Shown: positions 25,989 through 37,095 of the stretch, one piece after another | Layout of the letters: the number at the start of each line of letters is the position of its first letter | How positions within the stretch are numbered: the stretch's first letter is position 1 | NCBI RefSeq assembly: GCF_003364205.1 | Contig: NZ_NXLV01000010.1 | Span: 1-55,533 of the forward strand | Length of the DNA: 55,533 nucleotides | Source of the DNA: Helicobacter brantae | GTDB lineage: Bacteria; Campylobacterota; Campylobacteria; Campylobacterales; Helicobacteraceae | Reading direction: 5' to 3' | Position numbers and translations under genes: made by a program | The notes under the pieces: generated by a model | Told to the model about the DNA's origin: nothing | What the model saw: the letters and a program-made list of their open reading frames with translations, nothing else | The model's database searches: none

Positions 25989-26573
25989 CTAGCTTTTTTG
26001 TTTTCTTTTACGATTTGCAGATTCTTTCATAATATCAGCATGTGCTATTTTTGCTTCATTGGGCCAATCAGCTCCTTGCTCTTGAAGATTCCATTCAGGA
26101 TACTTGCCCTTTTCTCTCTCCAAATAATCCTCCAAACAACATTCTTCAATCAATTTAGGATTAAGACTAGCAATCTTTTTCTTTTTGCCAAAAAGTCCTT
26201 TAACATACGCATCAAAATTATCCTGATAAATCATATAGAACTCAATTTTCTTCCCTTGAAGAATTGTATGATATAGAAAATACCAAACTCCATAACTTCG
26301 AATACTTGGCCTACCTTTAACTCCACCGTCTTGATAGATTTGCAAAGTGTTTTTCATCCCACCCTTAGAACCTGAAGCTCCAATCTTTTTAATCACGCCA
26401 TCTACAACAATCAGATACACCCTAGAAACATCAGCCGTTAGAATCTTTTTTGGCAACTCCTTGCCATTTTCATCTATGAGCTTAGACACATAATTGAATT
26501 TAAGCTTCGTTTGTCCCTCTACAAACTCAACATCTACAATTTTAAAAGCTGTTTTTACTTCTGTGATTTTCAC
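25989..26573 (-). CDS. Putative restriction endonuclease (GIY-YIG-like)
   Basis: A 194-residue basic protein encoded two bases after an adenine methyltransferase gene, the usual arrangement for a type II restriction pair. The segment VYLIVVDGVIKKIG (residues 52-65) resembles the GIY-YIG nuclease start, with downstream Arg-rich GRPSIRSYG and IEFYMIYQDN that could supply the remaining catalytic residues; this assignment is tentative. The C-terminus is Lys/Arg rich (NRKRKQKS). Base composition is visibly AT-richer than the neighbouring purE and U32 genes, as is that of the methylase. Recognition sequence cannot be read from sequence. If the endonuclease call is wrong, it could be an accessory protein of the methylase. 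Confidence 0.6.
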   Translation of the reverse strand: MKITEVKTAFKIVDVEFVEGQTKLKFNYVSKLIDENGKELPKKILTADVSRVYLIVVDGVIKKIGASGSKGGMKNTLQIYQDGGVKGRPSIRSYGVWYFLYHTILQGKKIEFYMIYQDNFDAYVKGLFGKKKKIASLNPKLIEECCLEDYLEREKGKYPEWNLQEQGADWPNEAKIAHADIMKESANRKRKQKS

Positions 26574-26575
26574 TC

Positions 26576-27529
26576 CTACTCCTTTACTATCAGCAACTCA
26601 TGAGATTGCTTTATGTTTGTAAAATCCCCTCTATCAATACGATTTTTTCCAATCCTTGTTTCCCCTTGTCCCATTGTGTATTGCCATGATACATCAATGA
26701 GTTTAAAATCTTTGTATGTCTCTCTCACCCATTGACAATCATTATAACTCAAGACAAATTTCCCCTTATGATTTTTCAATAGTTCAGCCAGTTTATCATG
26801 AGGGAAATTATTGTGATGAATAGGAAAATTCCTTTGTGGATATATCCCTCTAAACATTTTAGAATCTCCTTCTAAAAAATATGGAGGATCAAGATAAAAG
26901 AAATCGTTAGGATAGTCTTCAAGCACTTTCTCAAAACTACTGCACTCTACGCTTAGATTTTCTCCATTAAAATTTCTTATTTTTTCTATCATATTCAGAT
27001 AGCGTTGTGGAGATTCATAAATCTTACTCATCCACCCTAAAAATCCTGGACCATAGCTAAGGTTAAAATTGAAATAATAATCTCGTGCCAATGTTCTGCT
27101 ATCCAAAACAATTTCTTTTTTCCAATGTTTTTTTAACTCTTCTTTAATTTCAGCGTATTGTTCTTTTGTAGGGAGAAGTTGAATCAGGTCATCATAAAGA
27201 GTTTTAGAATCTTGAATCAAGAATTGCCAAAAATTAACAAGAATATCAAATATATCAAAACCCACTACTTTCACTCCAAGCTCTGAAGCACAAGCAATTT
27301 CTACGCTTCCACCTCCAAAAAATGGAGAAATAACCCTATTTATATCTTTAGGAAAATACTCAAGTATGATTCCTACAGCCAATGACTTTCCACCTGGATA
27401 TCTCAAGGGGCTTTTGGTGTATCTTTTATAGGCTAAACGCTGTCCTCTTAAAGAGTGCAAAAAAGTTACTCTTCTCTCTTCAAGAGAATAGATTTCATCA
27501 GAAAACAAGCTTTGAGTATTGCTAAACAA
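26576..27529 (-). CDS. D12-class (Dam-like) adenine DNA methyltransferase
   Basis: A 317-residue N6-adenine methyltransferase of the alpha/D12 class. RYPGGKS (residues 43-49) is motif X, SPFFGGGSVEIACA (68-81) motif I binding S-adenosylmethionine, and DPPY (214-217) the catalytic motif IV. The unusual ~40-residue N-terminal extension precedes motif X. The start is TTG 27529: it lies one base after the TAG of the U32 gene, with aggagg eight to nine bases upstream inside that gene. Together with the next gene it forms a likely type II restriction-modification system wedged between prtC-like and purE genes. Specificity unknown. Confidence 0.9.
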   Translation of the reverse strand: MFSNTQSLFSDEIYSLEERRVTFLHSLRGQRLAYKRYTKSPLRYPGGKSLAVGIILEYFPKDINRVISPFFGGGSVEIACASELGVKVVGFDIFDILVNFWQFLIQDSKTLYDDLIQLLPTKEQYAEIKEELKKHWKKEIVLDSRTLARDYYFNFNLSYGPGFLGWMSKIYESPQRYLNMIEKIRNFNGENLSVECSSFEKVLEDYPNDFFYLDPPYFLEGDSKMFRGIYPQRNFPIHHNNFPHDKLAELLKNHKGKFVLSYNDCQWVRETYKDFKLIDVSWQYTMGQGETRIGKNRIDRGDFTNIKQSHELLIVKE

Positions 27530-27530
27530 T

Positions 27531-28793
27531 CTATATCTCCTCCCTAAAGAAACTAAAACTAGGCAATCTCACAGGAAGCTTTACACGATTGACATTTCCA
27601 CTATGGATTTCACTTAGCTCTTTTCCATTTTCTAGCTCAAGTTTTTTGAAGCTAATGAGATATTTTCCATTATGCTCCACAATCACGCCAAGCTCATTAT
27701 TGACACAAGGGATTATCTCGCCTTTGGGAGCGATGATTTCTTTATACTCCCCCACTCTTATGGTATGGCGACACACACACCACTCTCCACACTCACTCAC
27801 CTCTGCATTGACTTGATAGCTCCCCTCACTTATAGCTGTTTTGTGGTTTTGGGTATTGAGTTTTTCGTGAGGGCGGTGGATAATATAGCCATCAGTAAAT
27901 CCTCGATTTTTAAGAGTATTTAGCTCTTCTTGGTATTTTGGAGCTCTATATCTGCCCTCATAGTAGTCGTCTATGGCTTCACGATAGGTGCGTGCAGTGA
28001 TTCCTGCATAGTAATTACTTTTTGTCCTTCCCTCGATCTTAAGTGCATCAATAGCTCCACTTTTTAGAATCTCATCTAAATGAGAGGCAAGATTTAAATC
28101 TTTGGCATTGAAAATATGTGTGCCTACCCCCTCTTCTTCGTGCAACCTCATCATCACGCCATTATCAGGGTTTCGCACATAGTATTCATAATCAAACCGA
28201 CAATCATTCGCACAGCTCCCACGATTGGGGACTCTTCCGTTTTGGAGTGCTGAGATTAGACAACGCCCTGAGAATGCAAAGCACATACTCCCATGCACAA
28301 AAATCTCTAGCTCCAAATCAGGCAGATGCTTTTTGATTTCCACCGCATCACTTAAGCTTAGCTCCCTAGCTGCTACAATCCTCTTCACACCTAGCTCATA
28401 GAACACTTCAGCATCTAAGACATTTAAGACATTGGCTTGAGTGGAGAGGTGGATTGGGATTTGAGGGGCTAGTTTTCTAGCAAGTCGCACCACCCCTGGG
28501 GTAGCGATAATGAAAGCATCAGGCTCTAGCTCTGCCATTTTTAAGATATGAGATTCTAGAAGTTTGAGCTGAGAGTTGAAAGGAAATCCATTAATTGTGG
28601 CATACACCTTCTTCCCCCTCTCATGAGCGTAATCTATCCCCTCTTTGAAGCTCTCTAGGGTAAATTCTTTCCCTGCTCGATTTCTCAAAGAAAAATGCGA
28701 TACTCCTCCATAGACTGCATCAGCCCCATAACTGATAGCGATTTTGAGTTTTGTAAGATTCCCTGCGGGGGAGAGAAGTTGTGCTTTTTTCAT
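27531..28793 (-). CDS. Peptidase U32 family protein (PrtC/TrhP-like)
   Basis: A 420-residue protein of the U32 family. The signature EIFVHGSMCFAFSGRCLIS lies at residues 163-181, followed by two more Cys (RGSCANDCR). Members were first described as collagenase-like proteases, while E. coli homologues (TrhP, RlhA) are needed for hydroxylation of tRNA or rRNA bases; the Cys set suggests a cofactor-binding enzyme. It matches the gene next to prfB in H. pylori (HP0169 region) in order and strand. It follows the coiled-coil gene by two bases and precedes the methylase by one. Confidence 0.9.
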   Translation of the reverse strand: MKKAQLLSPAGNLTKLKIAISYGADAVYGGVSHFSLRNRAGKEFTLESFKEGIDYAHERGKKVYATINGFPFNSQLKLLESHILKMAELEPDAFIIATPGVVRLARKLAPQIPIHLSTQANVLNVLDAEVFYELGVKRIVAARELSLSDAVEIKKHLPDLELEIFVHGSMCFAFSGRCLISALQNGRVPNRGSCANDCRFDYEYYVRNPDNGVMMRLHEEEGVGTHIFNAKDLNLASHLDEILKSGAIDALKIEGRTKSNYYAGITARTYREAIDDYYEGRYRAPKYQEELNTLKNRGFTDGYIIHRPHEKLNTQNHKTAISEGSYQVNAEVSECGEWCVCRHTIRVGEYKEIIAPKGEIIPCVNNELGVIVEHNGKYLISFKKLELENGKELSEIHSGNVNRVKLPVRLPSFSFFREEI

Positions 28794-28795
28794 AA

Positions 28796-29299
28796 TTAAC
28801 CTTTATTCAAAAAATGATTTGAGAGATTTTGCAAACTTTGTGAATCAATGTTTTGATTGTCTGCATTTTGATTGCTTGTCGTGGTTTGGATAAAGTCTTT
28901 GATTTTCTCACCTAGCAACATATCCAAACACCCTATCACGCTTTTGAGTAATACCCCTGCTTTGGCAATCCCCTCTTGCTCCTCACTTGTATTGGCACTC
29001 ACCTCTAATATCTCTAGCCCCCTCTCACTTAGCTGAGAGAGTGCAAGGGAGTGGGTAAGGGCTTCTTGTATTTGATCTTTTGAGGTTTTAAAGATTTCAT
29101 ATTCAGGATTTTGCTCACTTAGGATATTCATCACTTGGGCTTGTTCTTTTAGGCATTGTTGCACGAAAGTATTTCTACCTTGCACTTGAGTGAGAAGTGA
29201 GCAAAGCTTCTCAATCCTCTCTAGCATTTCCACACTATAAGTCTTGGCCTCTTTGATAAGCTCTAGGGCTTCTTGTATTTGAGGGAGTTGTGAGCTCAT
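28796..29299 (-). CDS. Conserved hypothetical helical protein
   Basis: A 167-residue, almost wholly alpha-helical acidic protein with heptad-like Leu/Ile spacing (for example [19 protein letters not shown]) and a Gln/Asn/Ser-rich C-terminal tail. No enzymatic motif or signal peptide is seen. It overlaps prfB by four bases and precedes the U32 gene by two, the same order as in H. pylori (HP0171-HP0170-HP0169). The fold resembles chemotaxis-type phosphatase helices only superficially, so I assign no function. Confidence 0.75.
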   Translation of the reverse strand: MSSQLPQIQEALELIKEAKTYSVEMLERIEKLCSLLTQVQGRNTFVQQCLKEQAQVMNILSEQNPEYEIFKTSKDQIQEALTHSLALSQLSERGLEILEVSANTSEEQEGIAKAGVLLKSVIGCLDMLLGEKIKDFIQTTTSNQNADNQNIDSQSLQNLSNHFLNKG

Positions 29300-30387
29300 T
29301 GCACTGCTCCACTGACCAATACCCCCTCAATCATCTCATCTAAATCCCCATCCAAAATCGCCTCAACATTGCTAAAAGCTTGATTGCTTCTTGAATCTTT
29401 GACTTGCTGATAGGGGGCTAGGACATAGCTTCGGATTTGATGACCCCACCCAATCTCACTTTTCTCTTGGTTTGAGGCTGAGGCGTTTTGCTTTTCTCTC
29501 TCTAGCTCATAGAGTTTGCTCTTTAGCATTTTTAGAGCTGTGGCTTTGTTTTTGTGCTGACTTCTGTCATTTTGGCATTGCACGACAATCCCTGTGGGAA
29601 GGTGGGTGATTCGGATAGCCGATTCGGTTTTATTGACATGTTGCCCTCCTGCCCCACTTGCCCTATAAGTATCTATCCTTATATCTTTATCTTCAATGAC
29701 TATATCAATATCATCATCAAGCTCAGGACTGACTTGCACACTAGAGAAACTTGTATGTCGCTTCGCATTGGCATCAAAGGGAGAGATTCTCACCAAACGA
29801 TGAACGCCATTCTCACTTTTCATATATCCATAAGCATTCTCTCCTTTGATGATAAATGCCACACCTTTTATCCCTGCCTCCTCGCCATCTTGATAATCTA
29901 GTAGCTCCACTTTAAACCCCCTTCTCTCAGCCCATCTAAGATACATTCGATAAAGGATGCTTCCCCAATCTTGACTTTCCGTCCCCCCTGCTCCAGGTTG
30001 AATAGTAATGATTGCGTTTGCTCCATCGTGCTCCCCACTAAGCATTACTTCAATCTCCACCTTTTTGATCACACCCTCAAGCTTAGCACTTTCAGAAAAC
30101 AACTGCTCTTTTAATCCCTCATCTTCTTGAGCGATTTCAAAAAGCTCTTTGGCATCATCTAGCATTCCTCTAGCATTGTTGTATGTTTCTAGCAATCGAT
30201 TGAGGCGTGATTTTTCTTTGCCCACTTCCCCTGCTCTTTTTGCATCATTCCAAAAGTTTGGATCTTGCTGAATAGCTTCAATCTCATCAAGTTGAGATTT
30301 GATTTCATCAGGTTTGATGATTTTTGCAATGTTGTTGCATTTGTTGTCAAGTTCTTTTAGAAGTTCAGAGTATTCATAATTATCCAT
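29296..30387 (-). CDS. prfB: Peptide chain release factor 2
   Basis: A 363-residue RF2 that ends translation at UGA and UAA. The tripeptide SPF that reads the stop codon is at residues 202-204, and GGQ, which triggers peptide hydrolysis, at 247-249 in [11 protein letters not shown]. The whole protein is in one frame from ATG 30387, so the autoregulatory +1 programmed frameshift of many bacteria is absent. It is the first gene of an eight-gene minus-strand operon. Confidence 0.96.
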   Translation of the reverse strand: MDNYEYSELLKELDNKCNNIAKIIKPDEIKSQLDEIEAIQQDPNFWNDAKRAGEVGKEKSRLNRLLETYNNARGMLDDAKELFEIAQEDEGLKEQLFSESAKLEGVIKKVEIEVMLSGEHDGANAIITIQPGAGGTESQDWGSILYRMYLRWAERRGFKVELLDYQDGEEAGIKGVAFIIKGENAYGYMKSENGVHRLVRISPFDANAKRHTSFSSVQVSPELDDDIDIVIEDKDIRIDTYRASGAGGQHVNKTESAIRITHLPTGIVVQCQNDRSQHKNKATALKMLKSKLYELEREKQNASASNQEKSEIGWGHQIRSYVLAPYQQVKDSRSNQAFSNVEAILDGDLDEMIEGVLVSGAVQ

Positions 30388-30471
30388 AGAATTCCTAGCT
30401 AATTAAATTTTAGGGAATTCTAGCAAAAGATAAAGATTCTTAAAAGCTCTCCACCCCCTTTTGTGAATCTT

Positions 30472-30969
30472 TTAGATAAACTCTCCTCTAATTTGCTCTA
30501 CCCACGCTTTCACTCTCCCCTCTGTAAGCTCACTTTGATTCTCCTCATCAATAGCTAGTCCCAAAAACTCCTCCCCATCAACTGCCATACTCTCCTCAAA
30601 GATATACCCCTCTTTACTCACTCTCCCTACAACTTTGGCACTTTTGACAACTTGATAAAGATGATAAATACTCTCTACAAATGTATCTCCATAGCTATCG
30701 CCATCTCCTACACCCACCAATGCCACGACTTTTGAGCTAAAATCACTCTCGTTTAGGTTTTTTAATGCCTTCTCCCAATCATCTTGCAAATCCCCACTTC
30801 CATAAGTCGCACTTGCAAAGATAAGGTTTTCAAATCCCAAAATTGTGTCTTTATCTACTTTGGCAATGTCAAAGATTTCAGCACTATCGCCTAGCTCACT
30901 AGCAATCTTTTTGCAAACTTCTTGAGTGTTTCCACTTTCGCTTCCATAAAAAATTCCTACTTTTTTCAT
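30472..30969 (-). CDS. fldA: Flavodoxin
   Basis: A 165-residue FMN-binding electron carrier. The phosphate-binding loop GSESGNTQE is at residues 9-17, the FMN-flanking ATYGSGDLQDDWE at about 54-66 and VGVGDGDSYGDTF near 88-100. It closely parallels H. pylori FldA, the essential acceptor of pyruvate:flavodoxin oxidoreductase, although position 58 here is Gly-Ser where H. pylori has Gly-Ala. Monocistronic and divergent from thrC; aaaggaaaacaa precedes the ATG. Confidence 0.95.
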   Translation of the reverse strand: MKKVGIFYGSESGNTQEVCKKIASELGDSAEIFDIAKVDKDTILGFENLIFASATYGSGDLQDDWEKALKNLNESDFSSKVVALVGVGDGDSYGDTFVESIYHLYQVVKSAKVVGRVSKEGYIFEESMAVDGEEFLGLAIDEENQSELTEGRVKAWVEQIRGEFI

Positions 30970-31049
30970 TTGTTTTCCTTTATAATGGTTTTGACAAAAG
31001 GCATATACCTAACTTATGATTTATTTTTTGTTTATTTCAAGGATTGCGT

Positions 31050-32492
31050 ATGGAAATTTTCACTCAAACTCGTGGAGGAGATAACACCCCTCATTTCACA
31101 CTCAAAGAAAGTATTCTCTCGCCCAAAGCTAGTTTTGGAGGGCTATATACTCTAAACTCACTTCCCACTATCCCCTCTCTTCAAGCCCTGCTCCATCTAA
31201 ACTACTCTGAGCTTACTCAACACATTTTCTCACTTTTACACATTGAGAGCCAAGAGCTTAGTGTGGCATTGGAGAGTTATAAGAGTTTTGATAATCCACT
31301 CAATCCTGCTCCCACCCACAAAATCGCTCCAAACCTCTATCTTCAAGAGCTTTTTCACGGACCTTCAAGAGCATTTAAAGATATGGCACTTCAGCCATTG
31401 GGGCAATTGTTTTCTCTTTTTGCAGGGGAGCAAAAATATCTTTTGCTTACTGCTACAAGTGGAGATACAGGCCCAGCAACTTTGGAGAGCTTTAAAAATA
31501 TAGATAATATCCAAGTCGTTTGCCTCTATCCTGCCAAAGGGACAAGCGATGTGCAACGATTGCAAATGAGCACCCAAGATGCACCCAATCTCAAAGTCAT
31601 TCCACTCATTGGAGATTTTGATGACGCTCAGCACACACTAAAATCCCTCCTCAATGATGAAGAGTTTTTACAAACTTTAAGAGAGAGAGGGGTGCAAACC
31701 TCTGTGGCAAACTCTGTCAATTTTGGACGCATTGCCTTTCAAATCATCTATCATATTTGGGGATATTTGAGCCTTGTGAGAAGTGGAGAGATTACACTAG
31801 GGGAGAGCGTGGAGTTTGCAATCCCTAGTGGAAACTTTGGCAATGCTTTGGGAGCGTTTTATGCCAAGCTTATGGGTGTGCCAATCAGCAAAATCATCAT
31901 CGCAAGTAATCCAAACAATATCTTAAGCGACTTTATCCAAAGCGGAATCTATGATATCTCTCATCGCCACTTGCTCCCTAGCTACTCCCCTGCAATGGAT
32001 ATCCTCAAAAGCTCCAATATCGAGCGAGTGCTGTTTACTCTCTTTGGAGCAAATCGCACAAAGGAGCTAATGGCAAATCTTGATGCCCACAAACGCTATA
32101 CCCTTACAAGTGAGGAGCTAGAAGTCTTGCAAGAGCATTTTATGGCAGGGTATTGCACTGATAAAGAATGTTTGCAAACTATTAGAGAATTAGCCAAAGA
32201 TAATATCATCATCGATCCCCACACAGCCAACGCCTACTTTATCGCCCAAAAACTCTCCACTCAAAAAACGCTAATTTGCTCTACTGCTGAGTGGAGTAAA
32301 TTTAGCCCCACAATCGCCTATGCAATCAATGGCGAAAAATATAGCGATAAAAAAGCACTAGAGTGGATAGCACAAAATTATCATCTCTCTATCCCCTCCT
32401 CTATCTGTGCTTTGTTTGAAAAAGAAGAGAGGGTTTGCTCCCCTATCTCTCCTCAAGAAGTGAGAGGGAAAATCTTGGAGTGGGTGAAATAA
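31050..32492 (+). CDS. thrC: Threonine synthase
   Basis: A 480-residue PLP enzyme that makes threonine from O-phosphohomoserine. The PLP Lys lies in HGPSRAFKDMALQPLGQ (about residues 104-120), the phosphate-binding loop in TATSGDTGPATLESF, and SNPNNILSDFIQSGIYD is typical of the long ThrC form. ATG 31050 was chosen over TTG 31044 because caagga precedes it by six bases. It stands alone between fldA and atpB. Confidence 0.95.
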   Translation: MEIFTQTRGGDNTPHFTLKESILSPKASFGGLYTLNSLPTIPSLQALLHLNYSELTQHIFSLLHIESQELSVALESYKSFDNPLNPAPTHKIAPNLYLQELFHGPSRAFKDMALQPLGQLFSLFAGEQKYLLLTATSGDTGPATLESFKNIDNIQVVCLYPAKGTSDVQRLQMSTQDAPNLKVIPLIGDFDDAQHTLKSLLNDEEFLQTLRERGVQTSVANSVNFGRIAFQIIYHIWGYLSLVRSGEITLGESVEFAIPSGNFGNALGAFYAKLMGVPISKIIIASNPNNILSDFIQSGIYDISHRHLLPSYSPAMDILKSSNIERVLFTLFGANRTKELMANLDAHKRYTLTSEELEVLQEHFMAGYCTDKECLQTIRELAKDNIIIDPHTANAYFIAQKLSTQKTLICSTAEWSKFSPTIAYAINGEKYSDKKALEWIAQNYHLSIPSSICALFEKEERVCSPISPQEVRGKILEWVK

Positions 32493-32548
32493 TTTGCTTT
32501 TTTGTAACTAAATTGACACAATCCCCAAAAAAGCTCTCATTTTTTTCA

Positions 32549-32560
32549 ACTTCTTGAAGT
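32549..32560. promoter_or_regulatory. Palindrome near the atpB promoter
   Basis: acttcttgaagt is a perfect 12-base palindrome lying about 9 bases upstream of the -10-like TAAAAT. It could be an operator or a thrC 3' hairpin of weak stability. Confidence 0.25.
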
Positions 32561-32568
32561 TTTTGAGA

Positions 32569-32574
32569 TAAAAT
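32569..32574 (+). promoter_or_regulatory. Probable atpB promoter, -10 box
   Basis: TAAAAT 44 bases before the atpB ATG, preceded by T-rich sequence; gtgagga supplies the ribosome-binding site. Confidence 0.4.
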
Positions 32575-32617
32575 GAGTTAATTTTTTGTCATCAAAATTT
32601 ATCAAAGTGAGGAAAAT

Positions 32618-33295
32618 ATGGAAGGACGAGTTTTTACCTTTGCAGGACTAATCAACTCAAATCACGATTTCATCATTGGATTTTATACAATCCTTGTGGC
32701 ATTGCTTGTTTTACTCTTTGCCAAACTTGCCACACGCAATATGCAAATCATTCCCACAGGGCTTCAAAATGTCTATGAGTTCTTTATCAGTGGGATTATC
32801 AATGTCGCAAGTGATGTGGCAGGAAGAGAAATAGCACTCAAATATCTTCCACTTGCTGGAACGATTGCATTTTTTGTATTTTTCTCCAATGCCATTGGGA
32901 TTATCCCTGGCTTTGAATCCCCTACTTCAAGCTGGAGCTTTACTCTTGTTTTGGCGTTGGTTGTGTTTTTCTACTATCACTATGAGGGAATCAAAGCAAA
33001 AGGATTCTTCCACTATTTTGGACACTTTCTTGGACCTGTCAAAGTTTTGGCTCCATTAATGCTCCCTATTGAAATCATTTCACATTTTTCAAGAATCATC
33101 TCTCTCTCATTCCGTTTGTTTGGAAATATCAAGGGAGATGATATGTTTTTGCTTGTAATGCTTATGCTTGCTCCTTGGCTTGCACCCCTTCCTGCATTTG
33201 CAATCCTAACTCTTATGGCATTTCTTCAAGCCTTTGTTTTTATGATTCTCACTTATGTGTATATTGCAGGTGCTGTAATGGAAGAAGATCACTAA
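32618..33295 (+). CDS. atpB: ATP synthase F0 subunit a
   Basis: A 225-residue inner-membrane subunit forming the proton half-channels of ATP synthase. About five to six transmembrane helices are visible; the essential Arg lies in [15 protein letters not shown] (about residues 161-175), followed by the conserved helix with [18 protein letters not shown] near the C-terminus. It is separate from the other atp genes, as is usual in Campylobacterota. Convergent overlap of four bases with aroK. Confidence 0.95.
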   Translation: MEGRVFTFAGLINSNHDFIIGFYTILVALLVLLFAKLATRNMQIIPTGLQNVYEFFISGIINVASDVAGREIALKYLPLAGTIAFFVFFSNAIGIIPGFESPTSSWSFTLVLALVVFFYYHYEGIKAKGFFHYFGHFLGPVKVLAPLMLPIEIISHFSRIISLSFRLFGNIKGDDMFLLVMLMLAPWLAPLPAFAILTLMAFLQAFVFMILTYVYIAGAVMEEDH

Positions 33296-33774
33296 GATCT
33301 TCTCCAATCCTCTATTATCTCTTGTATTGCCCCCTCTTTTTGATTATCGACAACCTTTGAAGCTTGAGCTTGATATAGCTTCTCTCTTTGGATATAGAGA
33401 GTTTTTATCTCTTTTGATAGAGGGCGTTTGACACTCTCCTCTCCCACAGATAGCCTTCTCTCTATCTCATCTAATCCCACTTGAAGATAATACACTCTCC
33501 CAAGCCTTCTCACATCATTTTGCAATACAAATCCTCCCCCACAATCAATGATATAGCTCTCCTCAAACTCAAAAATCCTCTCAAATGCTCTTTTTTCCCA
33601 TTCTCTAAACTCTCTCTCTCCATAAAGAGAGAAAATCTCAGCAATGCTTATCCCACACTGCTTACTAATCCAAGTATCACTAGAGAAGATAGGGAGTGAG
33701 AGGGAGTGGGAGAGGGAAGAGGCAAGTGTGCTTTTTCCACTTGCCATAAAGCCAATCAAAACAAGGTGTTTCAT
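33292..33774 (-). CDS. aroK: Shikimate kinase
   Basis: A 160-residue kinase that phosphorylates shikimate in aromatic amino acid synthesis. Walker A is GFMASGKST (residues 8-16), the shikimate-binding DTW is at about 33-35, ERE/FREWE and CGGGF follow at about 55-82, and the lid Arg region is KRPLS. Last gene of the recA-eno operon, overlapping the AMIN-domain gene by four bases, the same order as H. pylori HP0153-HP0157. Confidence 0.94.
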   Translation of the reverse strand: MKHLVLIGFMASGKSTLASSLSHSLSLPIFSSDTWISKQCGISIAEIFSLYGEREFREWEKRAFERIFEFEESYIIDCGGGFVLQNDVRRLGRVYYLQVGLDEIERRLSVGEESVKRPLSKEIKTLYIQREKLYQAQASKVVDNQKEGAIQEIIEDWRRS

Positions 33775-34373
33775 TTCAAGACAATGATATAGCCCTTTTC
33801 ATCTTGTTCGATATTGTAACCATATTGCCCATCAAGAGTGAGGGTTACACGATAGAAGTCTTGGTGAGTCCCCAAAGAGATATTGCTAAAAAATCTACCT
33901 TTGAGATTGAAAACTTGATTGATATTTTTCTCACTACGATTGAGATCTAAGATGATTCTAAAAGGCTTGGGTAAAACAAAGTTTTGCACCAATCTAAAAG
34001 GAGAGTAGATACGAATCGTTTTGGCTTTGATGATAAACTCAAATTCCCCTACCTTATAGCTCACAGGCTTTTTCTCTTCAATCACAGATTCATCGCCAAT
34101 TTGAGAGATTGTGATAGGATAGTGCCAATCTATATCGCTATTGATTGGCACACTTTTTTCCTCAATTGAGCCATCAATCTTTTGATAGACAAACTTCACT
34201 TCTTTTAAAATCCTTGTTGTGCTTGGCAAACTCACATCAAGACTTTCAAGAGGCTTGCTTATCTCTCCCTCCACACTATGAGGGCTTCCTTTGGGTGTCA
34301 TCTTTAGCTCAAAAGGATCTTCTCTCCCTACAAGCAAAGAGAGTAATAATCCCACAATAAATAATTTTTTCAT
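33771..34373 (-). CDS. Secreted AMIN-domain protein
   Basis: A 200-residue exported protein with a signal peptide (MKKLFIVGLLLSLLVG). The C-terminal ~90 residues, with IRIYSPFRLVQNFVLPKPFRIILDLNRS-type strands (key residues Phe-Arg-Ile-Ile-Leu-Asp-Leu) and a final [15 protein letters not shown], form an AMIN-like domain, which in other proteins binds peptidoglycan or targets periplasmic complexes. It corresponds by order to H. pylori HP0156. Overlaps its neighbours by four bases on each side. Confidence 0.8.
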   Translation of the reverse strand: MKKLFIVGLLLSLLVGREDPFELKMTPKGSPHSVEGEISKPLESLDVSLPSTTRILKEVKFVYQKIDGSIEEKSVPINSDIDWHYPITISQIGDESVIEEKKPVSYKVGEFEFIIKAKTIRIYSPFRLVQNFVLPKPFRIILDLNRSEKNINQVFNLKGRFFSNISLGTHQDFYRVTLTLDGQYGYNIEQDEKGYIIVLK

Positions 34374-34648
34374 TTTTTCTCCTCAAGATTAGGCTCAAGT
34401 CCTCTAAGTTCAAAAATTACTTTTTGCAATTCTACATTTTCATTTTGCAAACTCAAAACCTGATTTTCAATTTGTCGTTTTTCTTTAACAAGTTTTGAAT
34501 ACACCATAATGGAATTGTCTCCATAAAATAGAAAATACACATAAATCCCCAAAGCCAATACAAAACCTATAATCCAACCCTTTTTGAGAAACTTTTTTAA
34601 AGGCTTCTCCTCTTCTTGAGTAAAAAGTTCTTCTAAATCTTCTTTCAT
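34370..34648 (-). CDS. FtsB/DivIC-like single-pass membrane protein
   Basis: A 92-residue protein with a short charged cytoplasmic N-terminus (Glu-rich EELFTQEEEKP), one transmembrane helix (about 27-45, IIGFVLALGIYVYFLFYG) and a periplasmic coiled coil (about 55-85, VKEKRQIENQVLSLQNENVE). This topology is that of septum-formation proteins FtsB and DivIC. Length suits the family. It starts directly after the eno stop codon and corresponds by order to H. pylori HP0155. Confidence 0.75.
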   Translation of the reverse strand: MKEDLEELFTQEEEKPLKKFLKKGWIIGFVLALGIYVYFLFYGDNSIMVYSKLVKEKRQIENQVLSLQNENVELQKVIFELRGLEPNLEEKK

Positions 34649-35947
<1,299 letters not shown>

Positions 35948-36985
35948 TTATATCTCCTCAGGCTCATCAGGCAAAGGCATAATCTCATCTTGAACGCCAA
36001 TTTGCTCTTTGATTTTTGCCACAATCTCCTCACGCACTTCTTTATTTTCTTTGAGGAAGAGCTTTGCATTCTCTCTTCCCTGCCCTAGCTTAGTCGCTCC
36101 ATAGCTAAGCCAAGAGCCACTTTTGTCAATTATGTCAAGCTTCACTCCATAATCAATAATCTCTCCCTCAAAAGAGATACCTTCTCCAAACATAATGTCA
36201 AACTCAGCCTCTCTGAAAGGTGGAGCGACTTTGTTTTTGACAACTTTAGCTTTGGCTCTATTTCCAATTTGTTGCTCGTTTTGTTTGAGGGTGGCAATGC
36301 GTCTGATATCAATTCTCACACTTGCATAGAATTTGAGTGCATTTCCACCTGTGGTTGTCTCAGGGCTTCCATATCCCATCATTCCAATCTTCATACGAAT
36401 TTGGTTGATGAAAATTAGTGTTGTATTCATTTTGTGAAGCACACCTGTAATCTTACGCAACGCATGACTCATAAGCCTTGCTTGAAGTCCCACATGCTGA
36501 TCTCCCATATCTCCTTCAATCTCGGCTTTGGGAGTAAGGGCAGCCACCGAGTCGATAACCACCAAATCCACAGCCCCACTGCGTGTAAGAGTTTCTAAAA
36601 TCTCTAAAGCCTGTTCTCCATTGTCAGGTTGAGAAACCAAAAGATTTTCAATATCCACTCCAAGCTTTTTTGCATAATACACATCAAGTGCGTGTTCAGC
36701 GTCAATAAAGGCACAAATCCCACCATTTTTCTGACACTCTGCAATGATTTGCAAACTCAAAGTCGTCTTTCCTGAACTCTCAGGTCCATAGATTTCTACA
36801 ATCCTTCCCTTAGGAATCCCACCAATTCCTAGAGCCATATCAAGCCCTAGTGATCCTGTGGAAATGGCATCAATTTTTTCAACCTGCTTATCACCCAATC
36901 GCACCAAAGCCCCCTTACCAAAGGCTTTATCCACTTGTTTGAGTGCAAGTTCTATGGCTTTTTTCTTTTGCTCATCAATACTCAT
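35948..36985 (-). CDS. recA: Recombinase RecA
   Basis: A 345-residue recombination and SOS protein. Walker [10 protein letters not shown] is at residues 67-75, [20 protein letters not shown] and loop L2 region [22 protein letters not shown] are diagnostic (motif positions about 140-160 and 195-213). The acidic C-terminus ends LPDEPEEI. There is no LexA-type operator visible upstream, in line with the absence of LexA in Helicobacter. A TAGAAT -10 box lies at 37021-37026. Confidence 0.97.
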   Translation of the reverse strand: MSIDEQKKKAIELALKQVDKAFGKGALVRLGDKQVEKIDAISTGSLGLDMALGIGGIPKGRIVEIYGPESSGKTTLSLQIIAECQKNGGICAFIDAEHALDVYYAKKLGVDIENLLVSQPDNGEQALEILETLTRSGAVDLVVIDSVAALTPKAEIEGDMGDQHVGLQARLMSHALRKITGVLHKMNTTLIFINQIRMKIGMMGYGSPETTTGGNALKFYASVRIDIRRIATLKQNEQQIGNRAKAKVVKNKVAPPFREAEFDIMFGEGISFEGEIIDYGVKLDIIDKSGSWLSYGATKLGQGRENAKLFLKENKEVREEIVAKIKEQIGVQDEIMPLPDEPEEI

Positions 36986-37020
36986 TGAATCCTCTCTATC
37001 TAAAAAATGTATTTTTGGTT

Positions 37021-37026
37021 ATTCTA
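37021..37026 (-). promoter_or_regulatory. Probable recA operon promoter, -10 box
   Basis: TAGAAT on the minus strand 36 bases before the recA start. Divergent from the mqnD promoter. Confidence 0.5.
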
Positions 37027-37059
37027 TCTTAGAGTCTGAATATTTTTTTCACTTTTGGA

Positions 37060-37065
37060 TAAAAT
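37060..37065 (+). promoter_or_regulatory. Probable mqnD promoter, -10 box
   Basis: TAAAAT on the plus strand 30 bases before the mqnD ATG, after a T-rich stretch. Confidence 0.45.
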
Positions 37066-37095
37066 CTCAAAATTATCACAAATTAAGGTTTTGAA

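Noticed and set aside
29296-30387. Programmed frameshift in prfB
   Set aside because: The full 363-residue protein is encoded in one frame without an internal early stop.
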